The position numbers and the translations under genes were made by a program. DNA of 64,000 nt from Gliomastix tumulicola (lineage: Eukaryota; Ascomycota; Sordariomycetes; Hypocreales; Bionectriaceae), in the NCBI GenBank assembly GCA_001599755.1, contig BCHX01000005.1:2724409-2788408 (forward strand), written 5' to 3'. A model generated the notes under the pieces. The model was given only the letters and a program-made list of their open reading frames with translations, did no database searches and had not been told where the DNA came from. This document shows positions 1-11,713 of the stretch, piece after piece. Positions within the stretch are counted from its first letter, which is position 1. Each line of letters opens with the position of its first letter.

Positions 1-744
1 GACACCGAACAGGCGCTGAGGGTTGAAAACGTTCTTGGCCTTGAGCACCTCGGCGGAGATGGGGACGGTCGAGTTGACGGGGTTGGAGATGACCAGGATG
101 AAGGCCTTGGGGGCAACCTCGGCGGCGGTCTCGATCAAGCCCTTGACAATGCCAGCATTGATGTTGAAGAGGTCATCACGGGTCATGCCAGGCTTGCCTG
201 GGGGAATATCAGCATCGCGTCAAAACGAGTATAGCTCGAGGATGGGTTCTCATACGGGGAATGCCAGCGGGGATGACAATGATGTCGGCACCCTTGAAGG
301 CAGCTTTGGCGCCGTCCTCGGCAGGAAGGTAGCCAGTGACGGCCTGGTATGCACTTCGTTAGTCTCCTCCAAGCACAACGTGACCCCAGACTCCCTTTTG
401 TCCGTGTCTCTATAGGGGCTACTCACAGCGGGGGAGGAGATGTGAGAGAGATCGGCCGCAACACCGGGAGTGTTGACAACATCGTAGAGGGCGAGCTCAT
501 CGATGAGGGGGCTCGCCTTGAGGAGAAGGGAGAGAGGCTAGAGACGAGTACAGCTGTTAGATTCGACAAATTGCTTATCAAAGACGTGTTGACAATTTGT
601 ACTCACCTGGCCAATGCCACCAGAAGCACCAGCAACAACTGTGCACGGTCAAGTCAGCTTGTTGAGCTCGGGCATACGGCGCGCGCAAATAAGCAAAGCA
701 GCGTGTTGCGGGGTTGGAGGGGTAGACGGACCAGCTTTGACCAT
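1..744 (-). CDS. Malate dehydrogenase, NAD-dependent (5' part, cut by window edge)
   Basis: Interconverts malate and oxaloacetate with NAD. Five exons are visible (744-732, 638-607, 537-427, 343-256, 197-1), giving the first 147 residues in frame; the gene continues past position 1. The protein starts [15 protein letters not shown], so the Rossmann glycine motif sits at residues 8-15 directly at the N terminus with no mitochondrial presequence. This suggests the cytosolic/peroxisomal form. The substrate loop with [13 protein letters not shown] and the VISNPVNS strand follow and fit the MDH family closely. The first exon is only 13 nt, and exon 2 only 32 nt; both are needed to complete the glycine motif. 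The C terminus (and any peroxisomal signal) lies outside the window, so localisation is inference. Confidence 0.93.
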
Positions 745-2208
745 TTTGGCGACTGAAGGGAGGGGTTGTAAGGTAATAGAGAAGATGTGGTTAGGGGGTG
801 TAAGTGAAGAAAAGGCACAAGAACTCTTGGTGACCTTGGGACGCAACAATTGATGGATGGGGGAAGCCGGAGGAACAGAGTTGCAAGTGGTGGGTTGTCG
901 AGAGTTCTTGTATCACTAGGACGGGCGGGAGGTTTCAGTCCCAGTGCGAGGATATCTCGTCATCTCGCTGCCGCATTAAAAGAGTGGGACGCCGCGAGAA
1001 TGAGGGGCATTGGCGGGGAGGCAGGAGCTACCCTCGAAATGGGAACAGACGCTCCTGAGAGGCAATTACGACCCTAGCTTTTCCAGGTTAACGCATATGA
1101 AGGCGCTCCTCAGTGCAAGACCCTCAGCGAACCGCCGGGCTGGACGTGTTGGTGACGGCTGGAGGCCCGTCTTCTCCCGAGATCTTGGGCTTCGCGTCTG
1201 CCAATGGAGGCTTTGCTAAATGAGACCCTCTCAGACGAATACCGTGCCGTGGCTGGTACGAGGCTACACTCCGAGACTTGCCGAGTATCACAGGCTGCTC
1301 CTCCAGAGATGTCGTCCATGGACCGAGGCCACTCGGCGCGTGTAACATGCAAGCCGCGGGCTCCTATAGCAGCTGTTTCACAGTGGTCAGTCACCCATAT
1401 CCAATGCCCTACCTAAGTAGGTAGCTCAGAACCTCGTATCTAGACAAAATACGTATGTAGTGAGACCTTGAGGTATGATCTCCCGCCTCGGACCGTGTCA
1501 ATGCCTAGCAACTGGACGAACTCTTACCCCCGTCGCGGAACTTCCGAGGTATGGGTTGCCGAACATTTCAAGGCTGGCACTACTGAGCCATGACGGGCCT
1601 TGATGGATATCGTGGCCGTGACTCTACCCGGCGCTTACCGATCGTGATGATGTTCTTCAAGACATACCGACAGGAAACCGACGCTCCTTCGGAGATAAAA
1701 GACCGATGGAACCAGAAACAGTATAATCCTGTCTCTCGTCTATGTTGCTAGTCGGGAGAAGCACATGCTTCTGGCGGGTTCTAACCTGTCGAGGCCCGGA
1801 TACCTTCCGATGCCGTGGTACCTCCTCCTCCGTTTTACGTACTCCTACTTTTCTCTTTTCCGGTCTCTACTCCTGTTTGGGATACGGATCAAGATGCGTC
1901 ACCCCGACGTGCAGGTACAGCTGCTCTGGCGGCGAATAGATGATGACTCTCACGTGGGACAAGTTGAGAACGCGGTTGATGGTTGGCCGCAACAGCGACC
2001 CAGGTATATTTGAGATTTTTATTCATTTCATTGAGAAAACCTCAGATGCCAGACTCCGAGCAAGATCATAGCCTTCCATGCCGTCCCATTGTTTAATTTT
2101 TGGTCATCCATGCCGCCTCATCTCGTCTCATGAGATACGAAGTCGAAACATGCCCATTCTACCAGCCAACCCCTTTCCTTCCTCTCCAGCAGCTCACATC
2201 AACATCGC
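745..2208. other. Intergenic region upstream of MDH and downstream of eL28
   Basis: No coding region supported on either strand. On the minus strand an AATAAA-like signal (plus-strand TTTATT at 2018-2023) lies about 190 nt past the eL28 stop and is a plausible polyadenylation signal. A CACGTG box lies at 1951-1956. Confidence 0.6.
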
Positions 2209-2943
2209 TTAGGCGGAAGCAGCCTTCTTAGCCGCGTTGCCTCGGAGCTTCTTCTCAGCCTCGGGCTTGATGGGGAGCTGGGATCGGCGGATGGCAGAGA
2301 CACGCTGGACAGCGAACTCACGAAGGTCGGGACGGTAGCCGTTCTTGGCAGCCTGGTTGGCAACAGCCCTGTAGCCCCTGAATCATAGGGTTAGCATCCC
2401 ATCAACACAACACCAACGCCCGTCCTCGCGACGGCATTTATAGCAGGGGGGTGCGGGTCGGTCTTACTTGCGGCTGGAGCTGGCACCGTTGTGCTCAGAC
2501 TTGATGATGCCGGACTTGGGCTTGGAGCCGACGGAGGTCTTCTTGGAGATGACGGTGAAGCCCTTCTCAGTGCCAACAACACCGATAGCCTATGCGATTG
2601 ACCCTGCGTTAGCACAGCTCTGCGCAAAACGGTTCGTCGTCCCTCGTTGCCCTAGTTTCCTTGTGCGTACCTTGTCGTTGACGAAGCCGGCCTGCTTGCG
2701 GGTGTTCTTGTTGATCAGGTTGAACGGGTCACGGGAGAACTGGACGCCGCCATTTCGCTTGCTCTTGACGAGGAAGCTGTTGTTGTCGCCTGTCGTAGAA
2801 AGAATTAACATTTATTCTTGCCCCTCCTCCTTGACTACGAAATGATGGCCGAGCGGCATTGTGTCTCGTCTCCGTGGTAAAAACTTACGGACGATCTCCC
2901 AGATCAGGTCCGAGGAAATGTTGGGGAGGGCGGTAGAAGTCAT
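2209..2943 (-). CDS. 60S ribosomal protein L28 (eL28)
   Basis: Structural protein of the large ribosomal subunit. Four exons (2943-2889, 2789-2671, 2589-2468, 2377-2209) give 154 residues. The N terminus reads MTSTALPNISSDLIWEIVR followed by DNNSFLVKSKRNGGVQFS, the typical eL28 start seen in filamentous fungi, then a basic central region (KNTRKQAGFVNDK) and a lysine/alanine-rich tail (KKLRGNAAKKA). All three introns interrupt conserved blocks and the splices keep phase. The ATG is the first in frame after a pyrimidine/purine mixed leader. Divergent from the DUF2015 gene, with two CACGTG boxes about 200 nt upstream of the ATG. Confidence 0.93.
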
Positions 2944-3457
2944 CGTGAAGGCTGAGTGTCGGCTTCCTGGGGAATTCGTGGGCTCGGACGTTCAGGTAGG
3001 GCGATTTTGTAAATATCACAGGAAACAATCTCGAAATCTAGCAAGTGTGGGCTCGCTTAGCTGGCAAACTACGGTTAGTGGCATATCGGGGTCTTATCGA
3101 TACCGTTCTTATCGGGTTTACCACTCATCCTCCAAGGCGTTTTCACGTGATACAGCACGTGCTGCTTGTGTGGCTTGGTCAATCCACTTAAACCCCAAAC
3201 TCCACCCTGGCACGTCAGCTTGGTCGTGGCTTCGCCCCGATGGCCGTCTACAGAGGAACTCCTTCTAACGCCCTCATCGCAAGCCTCTGCAAGCCTGTCA
3301 TGGTCTTGTCCTAGGCCACTTGACACCTCGACGGGAGTAACACTCGACGAAATCCTAATATCCATCCCGCGACAACCGGAACCACGCTCATTGCTCTCCC
3401 CTCCCTCGAGTCATTACCATCTCTCAGTCATCGGTCGACCCGCGAAAAGCCTCGACC
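2944..3457. other. Divergent promoter region, eL28 and DUF2015
   Basis: 514 bp between two outward-facing start codons. Besides the CACGTG pair it holds several TATCGATA/TTATCG-type GATA-like words around 3091-3116. No ORF supported. Confidence 0.6.
3144..3161. promoter_or_regulatory. Pair of CACGTG boxes in the eL28 / DUF2015 divergent promoter
   Basis: Two perfect CACGTG hexamers at 3144-3149 and 3156-3161, 12 bp apart centre to centre, about 200 nt upstream of the eL28 ATG. CACGTG is the core site of Cbf1-type bHLH factors, which regulate ribosomal protein genes in several ascomycetes. Binding here is inference. Confidence 0.45.
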
Positions 3458-3844
3458 ATGGCGTACATCCTCTTCTCCGTCTCGGTGTTCTTCATCATTC
3501 TGGTCACAGTCGCGTTCTTCACCCGTGCGCGCTGGAGCCACCACATCCCCGACATCCATCTCCCGGGCGCCGGCTACCTCTACTCCCGCCTCCCGAACAG
3601 TTTCACCGGCGACATCGAGGCCGGGCTCTCGAGCAACACCTTCGACCTGAGCACGAACGTGGAGGCTGGGGATAGCCGAAGGGGGCTCGACGATGCCGCC
3701 AAGGCCGAGGTTCTCAAGATCATGAAGAAGAGGCGGATGACCTTTGACCAGGCCCGCAAAGTCTACATGGAGAACAGGTTCAAGGCAAACGGGATCGGCG
3801 CGGACGGGCGACCTACGGACCCCAAGTTTGTGAGCTTCTCATGA
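3458..3844 (+). CDS. DUF2015 / UPF0357 family small membrane protein
   Basis: Single exon, 128 residues. Residues 3-24 form one hydrophobic segment (AYILFSVSVFFIILVTVAFF), followed by a basic flank (RARW), so a single-pass membrane protein with a soluble C-terminal domain is likely. The C-terminal domain carries the family hallmarks: GLSSNTFDLSTNVEAGD, GLDDAAKAEVLKIMKK, a DQARKVYMENRF helix and the invariant-looking end DGRPTDPKFVSFS. This pattern is that of the fungal family to which yeast YCL012C belongs; no biochemical function is established for it as far as I know. ATG at 3458 is the first in frame and sits in a good context (gaccATGg). The downstream neighbour is convergent. Confidence 0.85.
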   Translation: MAYILFSVSVFFIILVTVAFFTRARWSHHIPDIHLPGAGYLYSRLPNSFTGDIEAGLSSNTFDLSTNVEAGDSRRGLDDAAKAEVLKIMKKRRMTFDQARKVYMENRFKANGIGADGRPTDPKFVSFS

Positions 3845-4441
3845 GCGGATACAATGCGACAGCGACCATACAGGACGTTTACAGCCCTTTCCTTTTCGAC
3901 TTTTGGTTTTCAATAATTCCGACTACATTCACAGCTGCGCCAGAGAGCCGGCAGCCTCGCACACCAAACCAGACGTGCGAACTCGCGACTTTTCTTCTCG
4001 TCTGATACCACGTTTGACCGACTTTGGGAGCGGTCACTACACAGCAAACTCTACGCCACTTTTCATATGTTTTCCCCCTCTGTATCTGGGTTCGTACAGG
4101 AGCGACGTTTGTCTTTTCTCGCTTTTTTTCATCTTTGGGGGCGTTACTGGACATTGTCAACTTCGTCGTTCAATTAAGTAGCTGTTAATGAAGAGCTCAG
4201 GCTATGCAACTTTTGCAGTGCGCAGACTATTCCACTCTAAATACCGTCTCCCATGCCGCCCCAACGCCGCTCTTGCAAGCTAAGATAATAATTATAGTTA
4301 TATCGCCCCCAGATGGGGGCTCAAGGTATGTACAGAGAATGTGGTTTAGGAGACATATACATCGTGCATGGCTAATGCGTGGCGCAGCCGGCCACACTCT
4401 GGTGTGTGGGCTGCATTATATGCAGGCGAAGCTCGAGCTGC
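3845..4441. other. Convergent 3' region
   Basis: About 600 bp between two stop codons. AT-rich toward 4160-4340; expected to hold both 3' UTRs. No gene seen. Confidence 0.6.
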
Positions 4442-5547
4442 CTAGATATTCTTCTTGACGTCCGGGCCGTAGGTGCGGTCGTCTGTGCCCTCGATCTCCT
4501 TGACGAAGGAGTCGACGGTCTTGGCCTCGGCCTTCCACTGCTTCTCGGACATTTTGCGCTCCTTCTCGAACATCCACTCCTCGGGCATCCTGTAGGTGCC
4601 GCCGAGGCGGTCAAAGGCAGTAAAGAACTGGCCGTAGTTGACCTCGAAGCGCGAGTGGTGCAGCGAGTGGCACGCGGCGCCGTTGACGACGGGGTTGTTG
4701 GTGAGGTACTCGCCATCGTGGATGAGGATGGACCAGAAGTTGACGAAGACGAAGAGGGCGACGTAGGCGAGCTTCTGCAGAGGGAACAGGAAGGGGAAGA
4801 TGTGGTATGGTAGCGACTGCGAGAAGCCGTCAAGCGGGTGGAAGGCGTGGCTGGCGAAGGGCGTGGGCATGATCCATTTGTGGTGAGGCTTGTGAAGGTG
4901 CTTGTAGATGAGCGGGTGGTGGAGGTAGCGATGGATCCAGTAGATGCAGAAGTCGGTGAAGACGAGGAAGATGGGGAACTGGAGGAAGTTGTACCACAGG
5001 CCGGGGCCCTGTTCGGTGGTGTCGTAGAGCTTGCTGTAGCCTCGGACCTCGAGGCACATGAGCGGCGCGGTGCAGAGGGCCATGAAGGGCATGGACTTGT
5101 TGGCCTGGACGATCTCGAGCCAGATCTGGTTCTTGATGAACTTGGGGTGGTTGAGGGTGCGCTTGTCGAAGATCAAGAAATAGGAGAGCGAAGCAAAGAG
5201 GAAGTACACGATGATGCCGAAGATCCTGTGGCGCATTGTCAGCATCAACGTCTCTGGGGAGGGGTGTTTGGGGCTGAGTGGGAGTCAACATACCAGACAA
5301 TGAAGTAAAGGGTGATCAGTTGGCGATAGAGGTTATCGCGCGGCCATGCGCTCATGTACGCGGCCTGTGAGGGCTCGACGTAGATGAACTGACTGGCTGG
5401 CTGATAGGCCCATGACGAGAAGGTTTGCGTCGTCGAGCCGTTGCTGGCGGCCTGGGGGAAGTCGTAGGGAGCCGAAAGCGCCGGCTTGACCCAGGCGTAG
5501 ACGTAGTCGGCGATGAAGGTATCGGTGAGCTCGAGTACGATATCCAT
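4442..5547 (-). CDS. ERG3: C-5 sterol desaturase (ergosterol biosynthesis)
   Basis: Introduces the C5-C6 double bond in episterol in the ER membrane, a late step of ergosterol synthesis. Two exons (5547-5294, 5225-4442) give 345 residues. The three histidine clusters of the fatty acid hydroxylase/sterol desaturase superfamily are all present and intact: HRYLHH at 183-188, HKPHHK at 196-201 and HSLHHSRF from 271, which bind the di-iron centre. Hydrophobic segments around 75-103, 164-182 and 235-253 fit a multi-pass membrane enzyme. The C terminus (VKKNI) is lysine-rich, compatible with ER retention. Length and motif spacing match fungal Erg3. Paralogues are common in filamentous fungi, so which paralogue this is cannot be told here. 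Confidence 0.93.
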
Positions 5548-8500
5548 GGCGAAGGTTTTGTCTTGCCGTCTCAGCGCGTGCAAACTTGGGACCAAGGCGG
5601 AGAGATCTGGGGACGAAAAAGATCGATCGAGGAGGTTGATTGATGTAACACGACTTTTTCTTCTTCTTCTTTTTTTTTTTTTGCCTCCGGTCCGGGGCGA
5701 GATGAAAATGCCGAGTTTGGAGATTAAGGGGTCGCGGATATTAGTCAAGGGCCCAGAGAAGGCGCGATGAAAATCAACCACCGTGCGCGAGGATGTCGTC
5801 AATTGAGTCTCACAGCGAGAGGCACCGCTCTTCAGCCCGTCGCGAAGTAGAACAGAAGCTTCGGTGATCCTGTGTCGCAGGGAATGAATCTGCGAAAGCA
5901 GCGCAATGGGTCGACCGGCCGGTGGCTTTTAGTTCTTTAAGACTTCCAATGTTTGAGGTGGTGGCCGGGGCTCGTGTTCGTATCAGCGAGACGCAATCCA
6001 ATTCTTTCTTCCTGCAACCCCACTGTAGCTTCGTTAGGGGGGTCCCCTCTGAGCGTTCCTGCTCCTCTCACGGGTGGCAATTGGCGGCGCAATTGGACAA
6101 ATCAGGTGCAGGAGGGGCTCGCGGATGGCAGGCAAATACTCATAGTATCCGTCCTTGGGGTCCCTCTGGAGCTCGGTCCTTATTTCGTCGCAGCCGTGGT
6201 ACGGTAAAAGGAGCTGGAGGCGAGAAAAGTGGCATGATGCAGCTGGCGTATTCGGGTTTTGGAGGGGGCTAAAAGGGGAAAGGGCGCAGCTAATTAATGG
6301 AGCTCGGAACCCTTGGCTTCCGATCTCCCAAACTCGTCTGATGATGTGCACTGATTGATAAGTCGGCATCTCCCACCCGCCATTACGGGCTGCACTTTTC
6401 CCATGCTGATGTCTGCCGTGGATGCGGGTTTATCGGATTAAGAGTTCGGTCGGCGAAAAACCTTGTTCTTGGTCTGACCACCTGCTCTAGGTTAAGGTAG
6501 TCGTGTCTCCCCCGCCGTTGAGGATGTTTTCTTTCTTCGCAGATCCAAGCGTATCTTCAATCTCAACTAATAGTGTTGAGAGGACCCCTCGTAGCAGATT
6601 TCGGGAATGATTGCTAGGTCGCATCCCTTGGAGCTGCTTGCGTGAAAGAAAGGCGGTGACGAATGATGGCGTAGCATGTCAGCACACTTGCCGTGTGTGT
6701 GGGTTGGCTCGGCTTTGGAGTGAGACAGGCAGAAAGGAAGGAATGCACATCGAGGCCACCTCACAGACGAGACGGCGGGTGAATGCGACTCGAGTTTCAC
6801 GCACAAGACTTAGACTGTCTTACGAGCGGGAGAATATATATCGTACACAGCAGGGGGTGCCCCAACACAATGAGACAGACCCAACCGTGCTGAGACATCT
6901 GAAGGGCGACTGCATGCCCCAACCCTGGAACACAAATAATGTGTTTCTCACAATCACAAAGACACCTCTGTGCGATGTCTCTCGTACACGATAATACATC
7001 GCGACCCGATAGGTGTGCTACGGAGCCCCGTGTGACCTTGCGTTTTCATTACATCTCGGTGTCCGCAGTATATATTAATAGGAGGAGACTGTGGCGTTTT
7101 GTGTTGCCCGCCAGCTCGGACCAGTATCTCAATCTGTCAAAGGCGCATGCAACCCGTCGTCGATGACGGGTTTGCCACCCACCAGGAGAAGTTGGAGCAT
7201 CACTGCCTGGTACTATGCACCTAAATTGCATGGTCCCATAACTCAAGTATTTATTATTCGACCGCGTGCTATCTTTATCACCGATGCTCTGTCGGCCTTT
7301 GCTTGGGGGTGGGGTAATGCTAGAAAACGGCACAAGCAGAACACCAGTCACGAAACCCCCAAAAAGCAACGACTGGGTTTTTTAGTTCGGGACCAGGGCC
7401 TTCTCAGCTCATGTGGATACGGTCGAGATCTCAATGATTGTTTCCGCCAGTGAGATGGGAAGATGGGGGCGGGAGGGTTAGTTGGGAGGGCTTGAGCGTG
7501 GAACATTGACGCACCCGCTCGCACGCGCCTTGTTTGGCGCTCGGTGTTTGGTGCTTGGTGTTTGCCTCCTTCTACTAGGTTCTACGAGGAGGTAGTCTGT
7601 GGACTTTGGCCCCCATCATTGAGTGACGGTGATGTGCCAACCATGACCGACTGGCGGGGCGACATGTCTGCCTCGCCAGTGTTGGGCAAGCTGGCCGTGG
7701 TTCGCACTTCATCGTGCCGCGTCGTAAGCGTGGCATGGTGTAGGATCGATCGGTCAACAAGTGCAGCATTTGAACGAGTCAGGGCCATGCATGGGGTGGA
7801 AATCCTAACACGGTGAGCTGAGGCGTCGGCTGCCTTTCGGAGCGCTGCTGAGGTGTCCCCTACCTGGTCGGAATAGGGCAACAAGGTGAGATCGAGATGG
7901 AGGGCCCCGTGGCCCCCCAATGATCTTCCTGAGTCATATCTTGCCTAAATCACCTTGTTACTCGGTGCCCTGCAGGAGTGATACTGCAATGCAGGAGACC
8001 GACTCCTGTGACCGCGGGACGGAGGCCCAGAACATCCTTGCTTCTGTGGCAGCAACCCACCCGGGGTTTACGAGGTCGTACAATTGTGACTGGTGATTCG
8101 GAAGCAGACCGTCAGCGTCGGACGTGTGATTCGTGTGATTCGTGTGATTTGGCTGGCGGGCTGACAGAAACTCTGGCTCTGGCGTCTCGGGTTCAAAGCT
8201 TGGTCGCACACCTCCCATCAATTTCCTGGACGGCCACTGAAACTTTTCCACCTCACACACCTTATTATAGGTACCTACCGACCAGCCACGCCACACGTCC
8301 TTATTACGTCTCGGGCAGGGCGGGTTTCTTCTGCCCACCCCCGGCAAAAGGAGGCTACTGTAGTCTGTACGGCTAGGTACGTTAAGGCGTGAGTAAGTGT
8401 GGGCGCACGGACCAGGGAATCTAGGGTCAGACTGCATGTGCCAGCCATGTACCCGCTGGCCTGCTCGGTACCCGTCTGGATTCAGCCGGTACATGCGTTT

Positions 8501-9328
8501 GGGGCGCGGGTAAGGTGACCACCGCGCCGTGACGGGTTGGCAGCACCGTGCTCACGGCTGTCGGATCGAACAGAACACGTCTCCTTGACGGATTCGAATG
8601 ATAATTTTTGAGTAATAAATCATCGCCGTGACCCCTCTGAGGCTGCCAGCCCCTCCAACAGCTCAGCACGACCTATTTACAGTGTCTGGTAGCGGCGCTC
8701 AACGTCCGCCCTGTGGCCTCCACGAACGCGGTGTGGCTGGGGCCAAAGTCGTCGAGACCATGCATCCAATGTACCGTTAGCGCTGCCGCAAGTATCCTGC
8801 ACTTGGTCGGGACTTTAGGTTTCACCCAGCAACCCACTCTGGGCGTCCCCACTCCGGTGCATGCAGGTGCGGTGGAGACGCACTGGAGAGCAGCCGGGCT
8901 CGCTTCCTCTGCTCCACCAACGTAACCTCTGCCATCGTTCCCTGCCAGGCCATCATCCTTTTCTTTCATTTTTCCCTCCTTACCCGTTTGATTTTGCCTA
9001 CGCGCATCCATCCCATCACCATCAAACCATCCGGCCCATCATCGCATCGCGGATTGTCGGGCCCCCTCTCTTCACCTGTCGGACTCGTCGACTCCTCCAC
9101 CGTCGACTGCCCCCTTTTCTCTCATCGAACCCGCTGTCGCGCCGGCTTTCACCGTCGCCTCTATCCAGCGCAGACGACCACGCCATCAACCGCTCGCCGA
9201 CGAGTTGAGTCGCAAGTACCGGACCGCCGTGTCCCATCGAGCCTGTGACTGCTACGTGCAGCTTCCATCGACCGTGATTCGTCTTCCTTGACCGTAGACG
9301 CCGCGTCGCGTGCTGGAACACGACCAAC
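5548..9328. other. Long divergent intergenic region, ERG3 and Tup1
   Basis: 3.8 kb without a supportable gene. A poly(T)/pyrimidine tract at 5655-5682 is close upstream of ERG3 and probably within its leader or core promoter. The last 400 bp before the Tup1 ATG are pyrimidine-rich (8930-9200), as expected for a long fungal 5' leader. Short ORFs on both strands here lack family resemblance. Confidence 0.6.
8123..8149. repeat. 9-bp tandem repeat, three perfect copies
   Basis: The unit CGTGTGATT is repeated three times without mismatch, about 1.2 kb upstream of the Tup1 ATG. Minisatellite-like; no function implied. Confidence 0.9.
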
Positions 9329-11345
9329 ATGTCGATGTATCCCCATCGCCCGATGGGTGGTGTCCCTCCTGGGAGCTCCACCCGCCTCAATGAGCTGCTT
9401 GAGCAGATCAGGGCCGAATTCGAGACGCAGCTTCGTCAAACTGAGGGCTTCGAGCACCAAAGTAAGTCAAAATCGCAACCCTGTCGTGTCTGTGCTCGCC
9501 GTCGCTAACATTTGTCCTGCCCTAGTCTCTGCGCAAGTGAGCGAGATGCAGCTCGTCCGGGAGAAAGTCTATGCTATGGAACAGACGCACATGACCCTCA
9601 AGCAGAAGTAGGTTTCCTCCAGCAGTGGCGGCTTTCACCGGGTAGTGCAGTAATTGACAACATCGCCAGGTACGAAGAGGAACTGAGCGTGCTCCGACAC
9701 CAACTCGCCGAGGCCACCCGTGGCAAGGGCCAGCCTCTCCCGGGCCCCCCTCCTCACGGTGGTCCTTCGCAGCAACCTCCTGCCATCACGCCGGGCAACG
9801 GACTCTTTAGTGGCATCATGGCTGGTGGCAACCAGAGTGGCCTCGCCCCTCCTCAGCAGCAGGCCCAACAGCACGGTCCGCCTCACGAACAACAGCTGGG
9901 CCCTCAGCATCAGATCGGTCAAGGGCCTCCTGGGCTGCCTCCCCCGCCTCACCCTAGTGCTCAGCAGCAGCCACCGCAGCAAGGAGGACCTTACCAGCAG
10001 TATCCCCAAGGTCCCATTTCCAACGGCATGGGTCCTCAGCCGCCCCAGAGCACTCAGTCGCCCGGCCCAAACTCCCGTCGCGGCATTGGACGACCCCCGA
10101 ACGCAGTCGGACCTGCTACCCCCCAGATCAACACGCCGGTCCCCTACCCCGGCAGTGGTCAGTCGCCGCAGATCAGTCACCCCACGCCTGATCACGCCCG
10201 TGTAGGTGGCCCACGAGCGGCCCCGACCCCCGTCGGCAACTCTCTTGGCGATCTTGAACTTGACTCTGTCGCGCCGCACAACAAGAAGACTGGTGGTGAC
10301 TGGCACGCTGTCTTCAATGCGCAAGTACAGCGAGTTCTCGACGTCGACCTCGTGCACTCCTTCGTCCATGATAGTGTTGTTTGCTGCGTCAGGTTCAGTC
10401 ACGATGGAAAGTACGTTGCCACTGGTTGCAACCGATCGGCCCAGATCTACGATGTTGCCACCGGCGAGAAAGTGTGCGTCCTCGAGGATCACACCGCTAC
10501 GGACCCCATGGGCGGCACCGACTTGTATATCCGCAGCGTTTGCTTCAGTCCGGATGGCCGCTATCTTGCGACGGGTGCTGAGGACAAGATGATCAGGGTG
10601 AGTACTTGACAGACCTCAAACGGTTGCTTGGCAGAGCTAACAAATGGGACAATAGGTTTGGGATATCCAGAACAGAACCATTCGCAACCAGTTCAGCGGC
10701 CACGAGCAGGACATTTACTCGCTGGACTTTGCTAAGGACGGCCGAACCATCGCGTCAGGCAGTGGCGATAGAACCGTCCGCCTTTGGGATATCGAGCAGG
10801 GCGTCAACACTTTGACCCTCACTATTGAGGATGGTGTCACAACTGTTGCTATCTCTCCCGACACCCAATACGTCGCTGCAGGCTCTCTTGACAAGAGTGT
10901 CAGGGTCTGGAGCATTGCCGATGCTGCCCTGGTCGAGCGTCTTGAGGGAGCTGATGGCCACAAGGATTCGGTTTACTCAGTTGCTTTCTCGCCCACCGGT
11001 AAAGAGCTGGTGAGCGGTAGCCTGGACCGAACCATCAAGATGTGGGAGCTTAGCACGTCCCGAGGTGGTGGTGGCAGCCGGGGTGGCAAGTGCGTCAGGA
11101 CATTCGAAGGTCATAGGGACTTCGTCCTCTCCGTCGCTCTGACCCCCGACTCGCACTGGGTCCTGTCCGGATCCAAGGATCGGGGCGTACAGTTCTGGGA
11201 CCCCCGAACAGGGACTACGCAGCTCATGCTCCAGGGTCATAAGAACTCGGTCATCTCAGTTGCGCCAAGCCCCACGGGAGGCTACTTTGCCACCGGATCT
11301 GGAGACATGAAGGCTCGCATCTGGTCCTACCGAACCATTCAGTGA
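9329..11345 (+). CDS. rco-1: Tup1-type general transcriptional corepressor (RCO-1 / RcoA)
   Basis: Tup1 works with Ssn6/Cyc8 as a nuclear corepressor for glucose repression, conidiation and many other programmes. Four exons (9329-9461, 9526-9607, 9670-10597, 10656-11345) give 610 residues, the usual size of RCO-1. Residues about 8-85 form the Tup_N coiled coil ([19 protein letters not shown] and [21 protein letters not shown]), which tetramerises and binds Ssn6. A Pro/Gln/Gly-rich linker spans about 90-240. The C-terminal half is a WD40 propeller with repeated GH...W-D units, for example [23 protein letters not shown] and [23 protein letters not shown]. The first two introns sit inside the coiled-coil region and the third between WD repeats. 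The region upstream is long and gene-free. Confidence 0.95.
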
Positions 11346-11713
11346 GGGGAACACAATGATGTTAAGCTAGGCTCTGGATTCTTTGCGACATGACTGACAG
11401 CAAGGGTGGATGACACGCCCATCACTTCTGGAGGCAGCTGTCAAGGCAGGCGTACGGGTAGGTAAGTGTCTGAGTATGGGTATGGGATTCGGCAGGGATG
11501 GCAATACACTAGGAGAAAAGAGAAGAAGATGAAGCGTCCCCTTTGTCGAGATACTTTTGAACGAATTTCTGCGCATTTGGCTACATTATTGTTTACTCTT
11601 TAACGTCTCAACACCCCTCGAGGGTGATACTTATCATAGCATGAAATAAATTGCAAGGCATCATGTGCTCACTGGCTTGCCCATCTATCGGAAAGCGTGA
11701 TAAAAACTAGGAG
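11346..11713. other. Convergent 3' region, Tup1 and Rmp1
   Basis: 368 bp between stop codons. AATAAA at 11645-11650 on the plus strand is a candidate polyadenylation signal for the Tup1 gene. Confidence 0.55.

Noticed and set aside
9635..10492. 285-codon minus-strand ORF across the Tup1 linker
   Set aside because: Arg/Leu-rich shadow of the Pro/Gln-rich linker; no motif, and crosses a well-supported intron.
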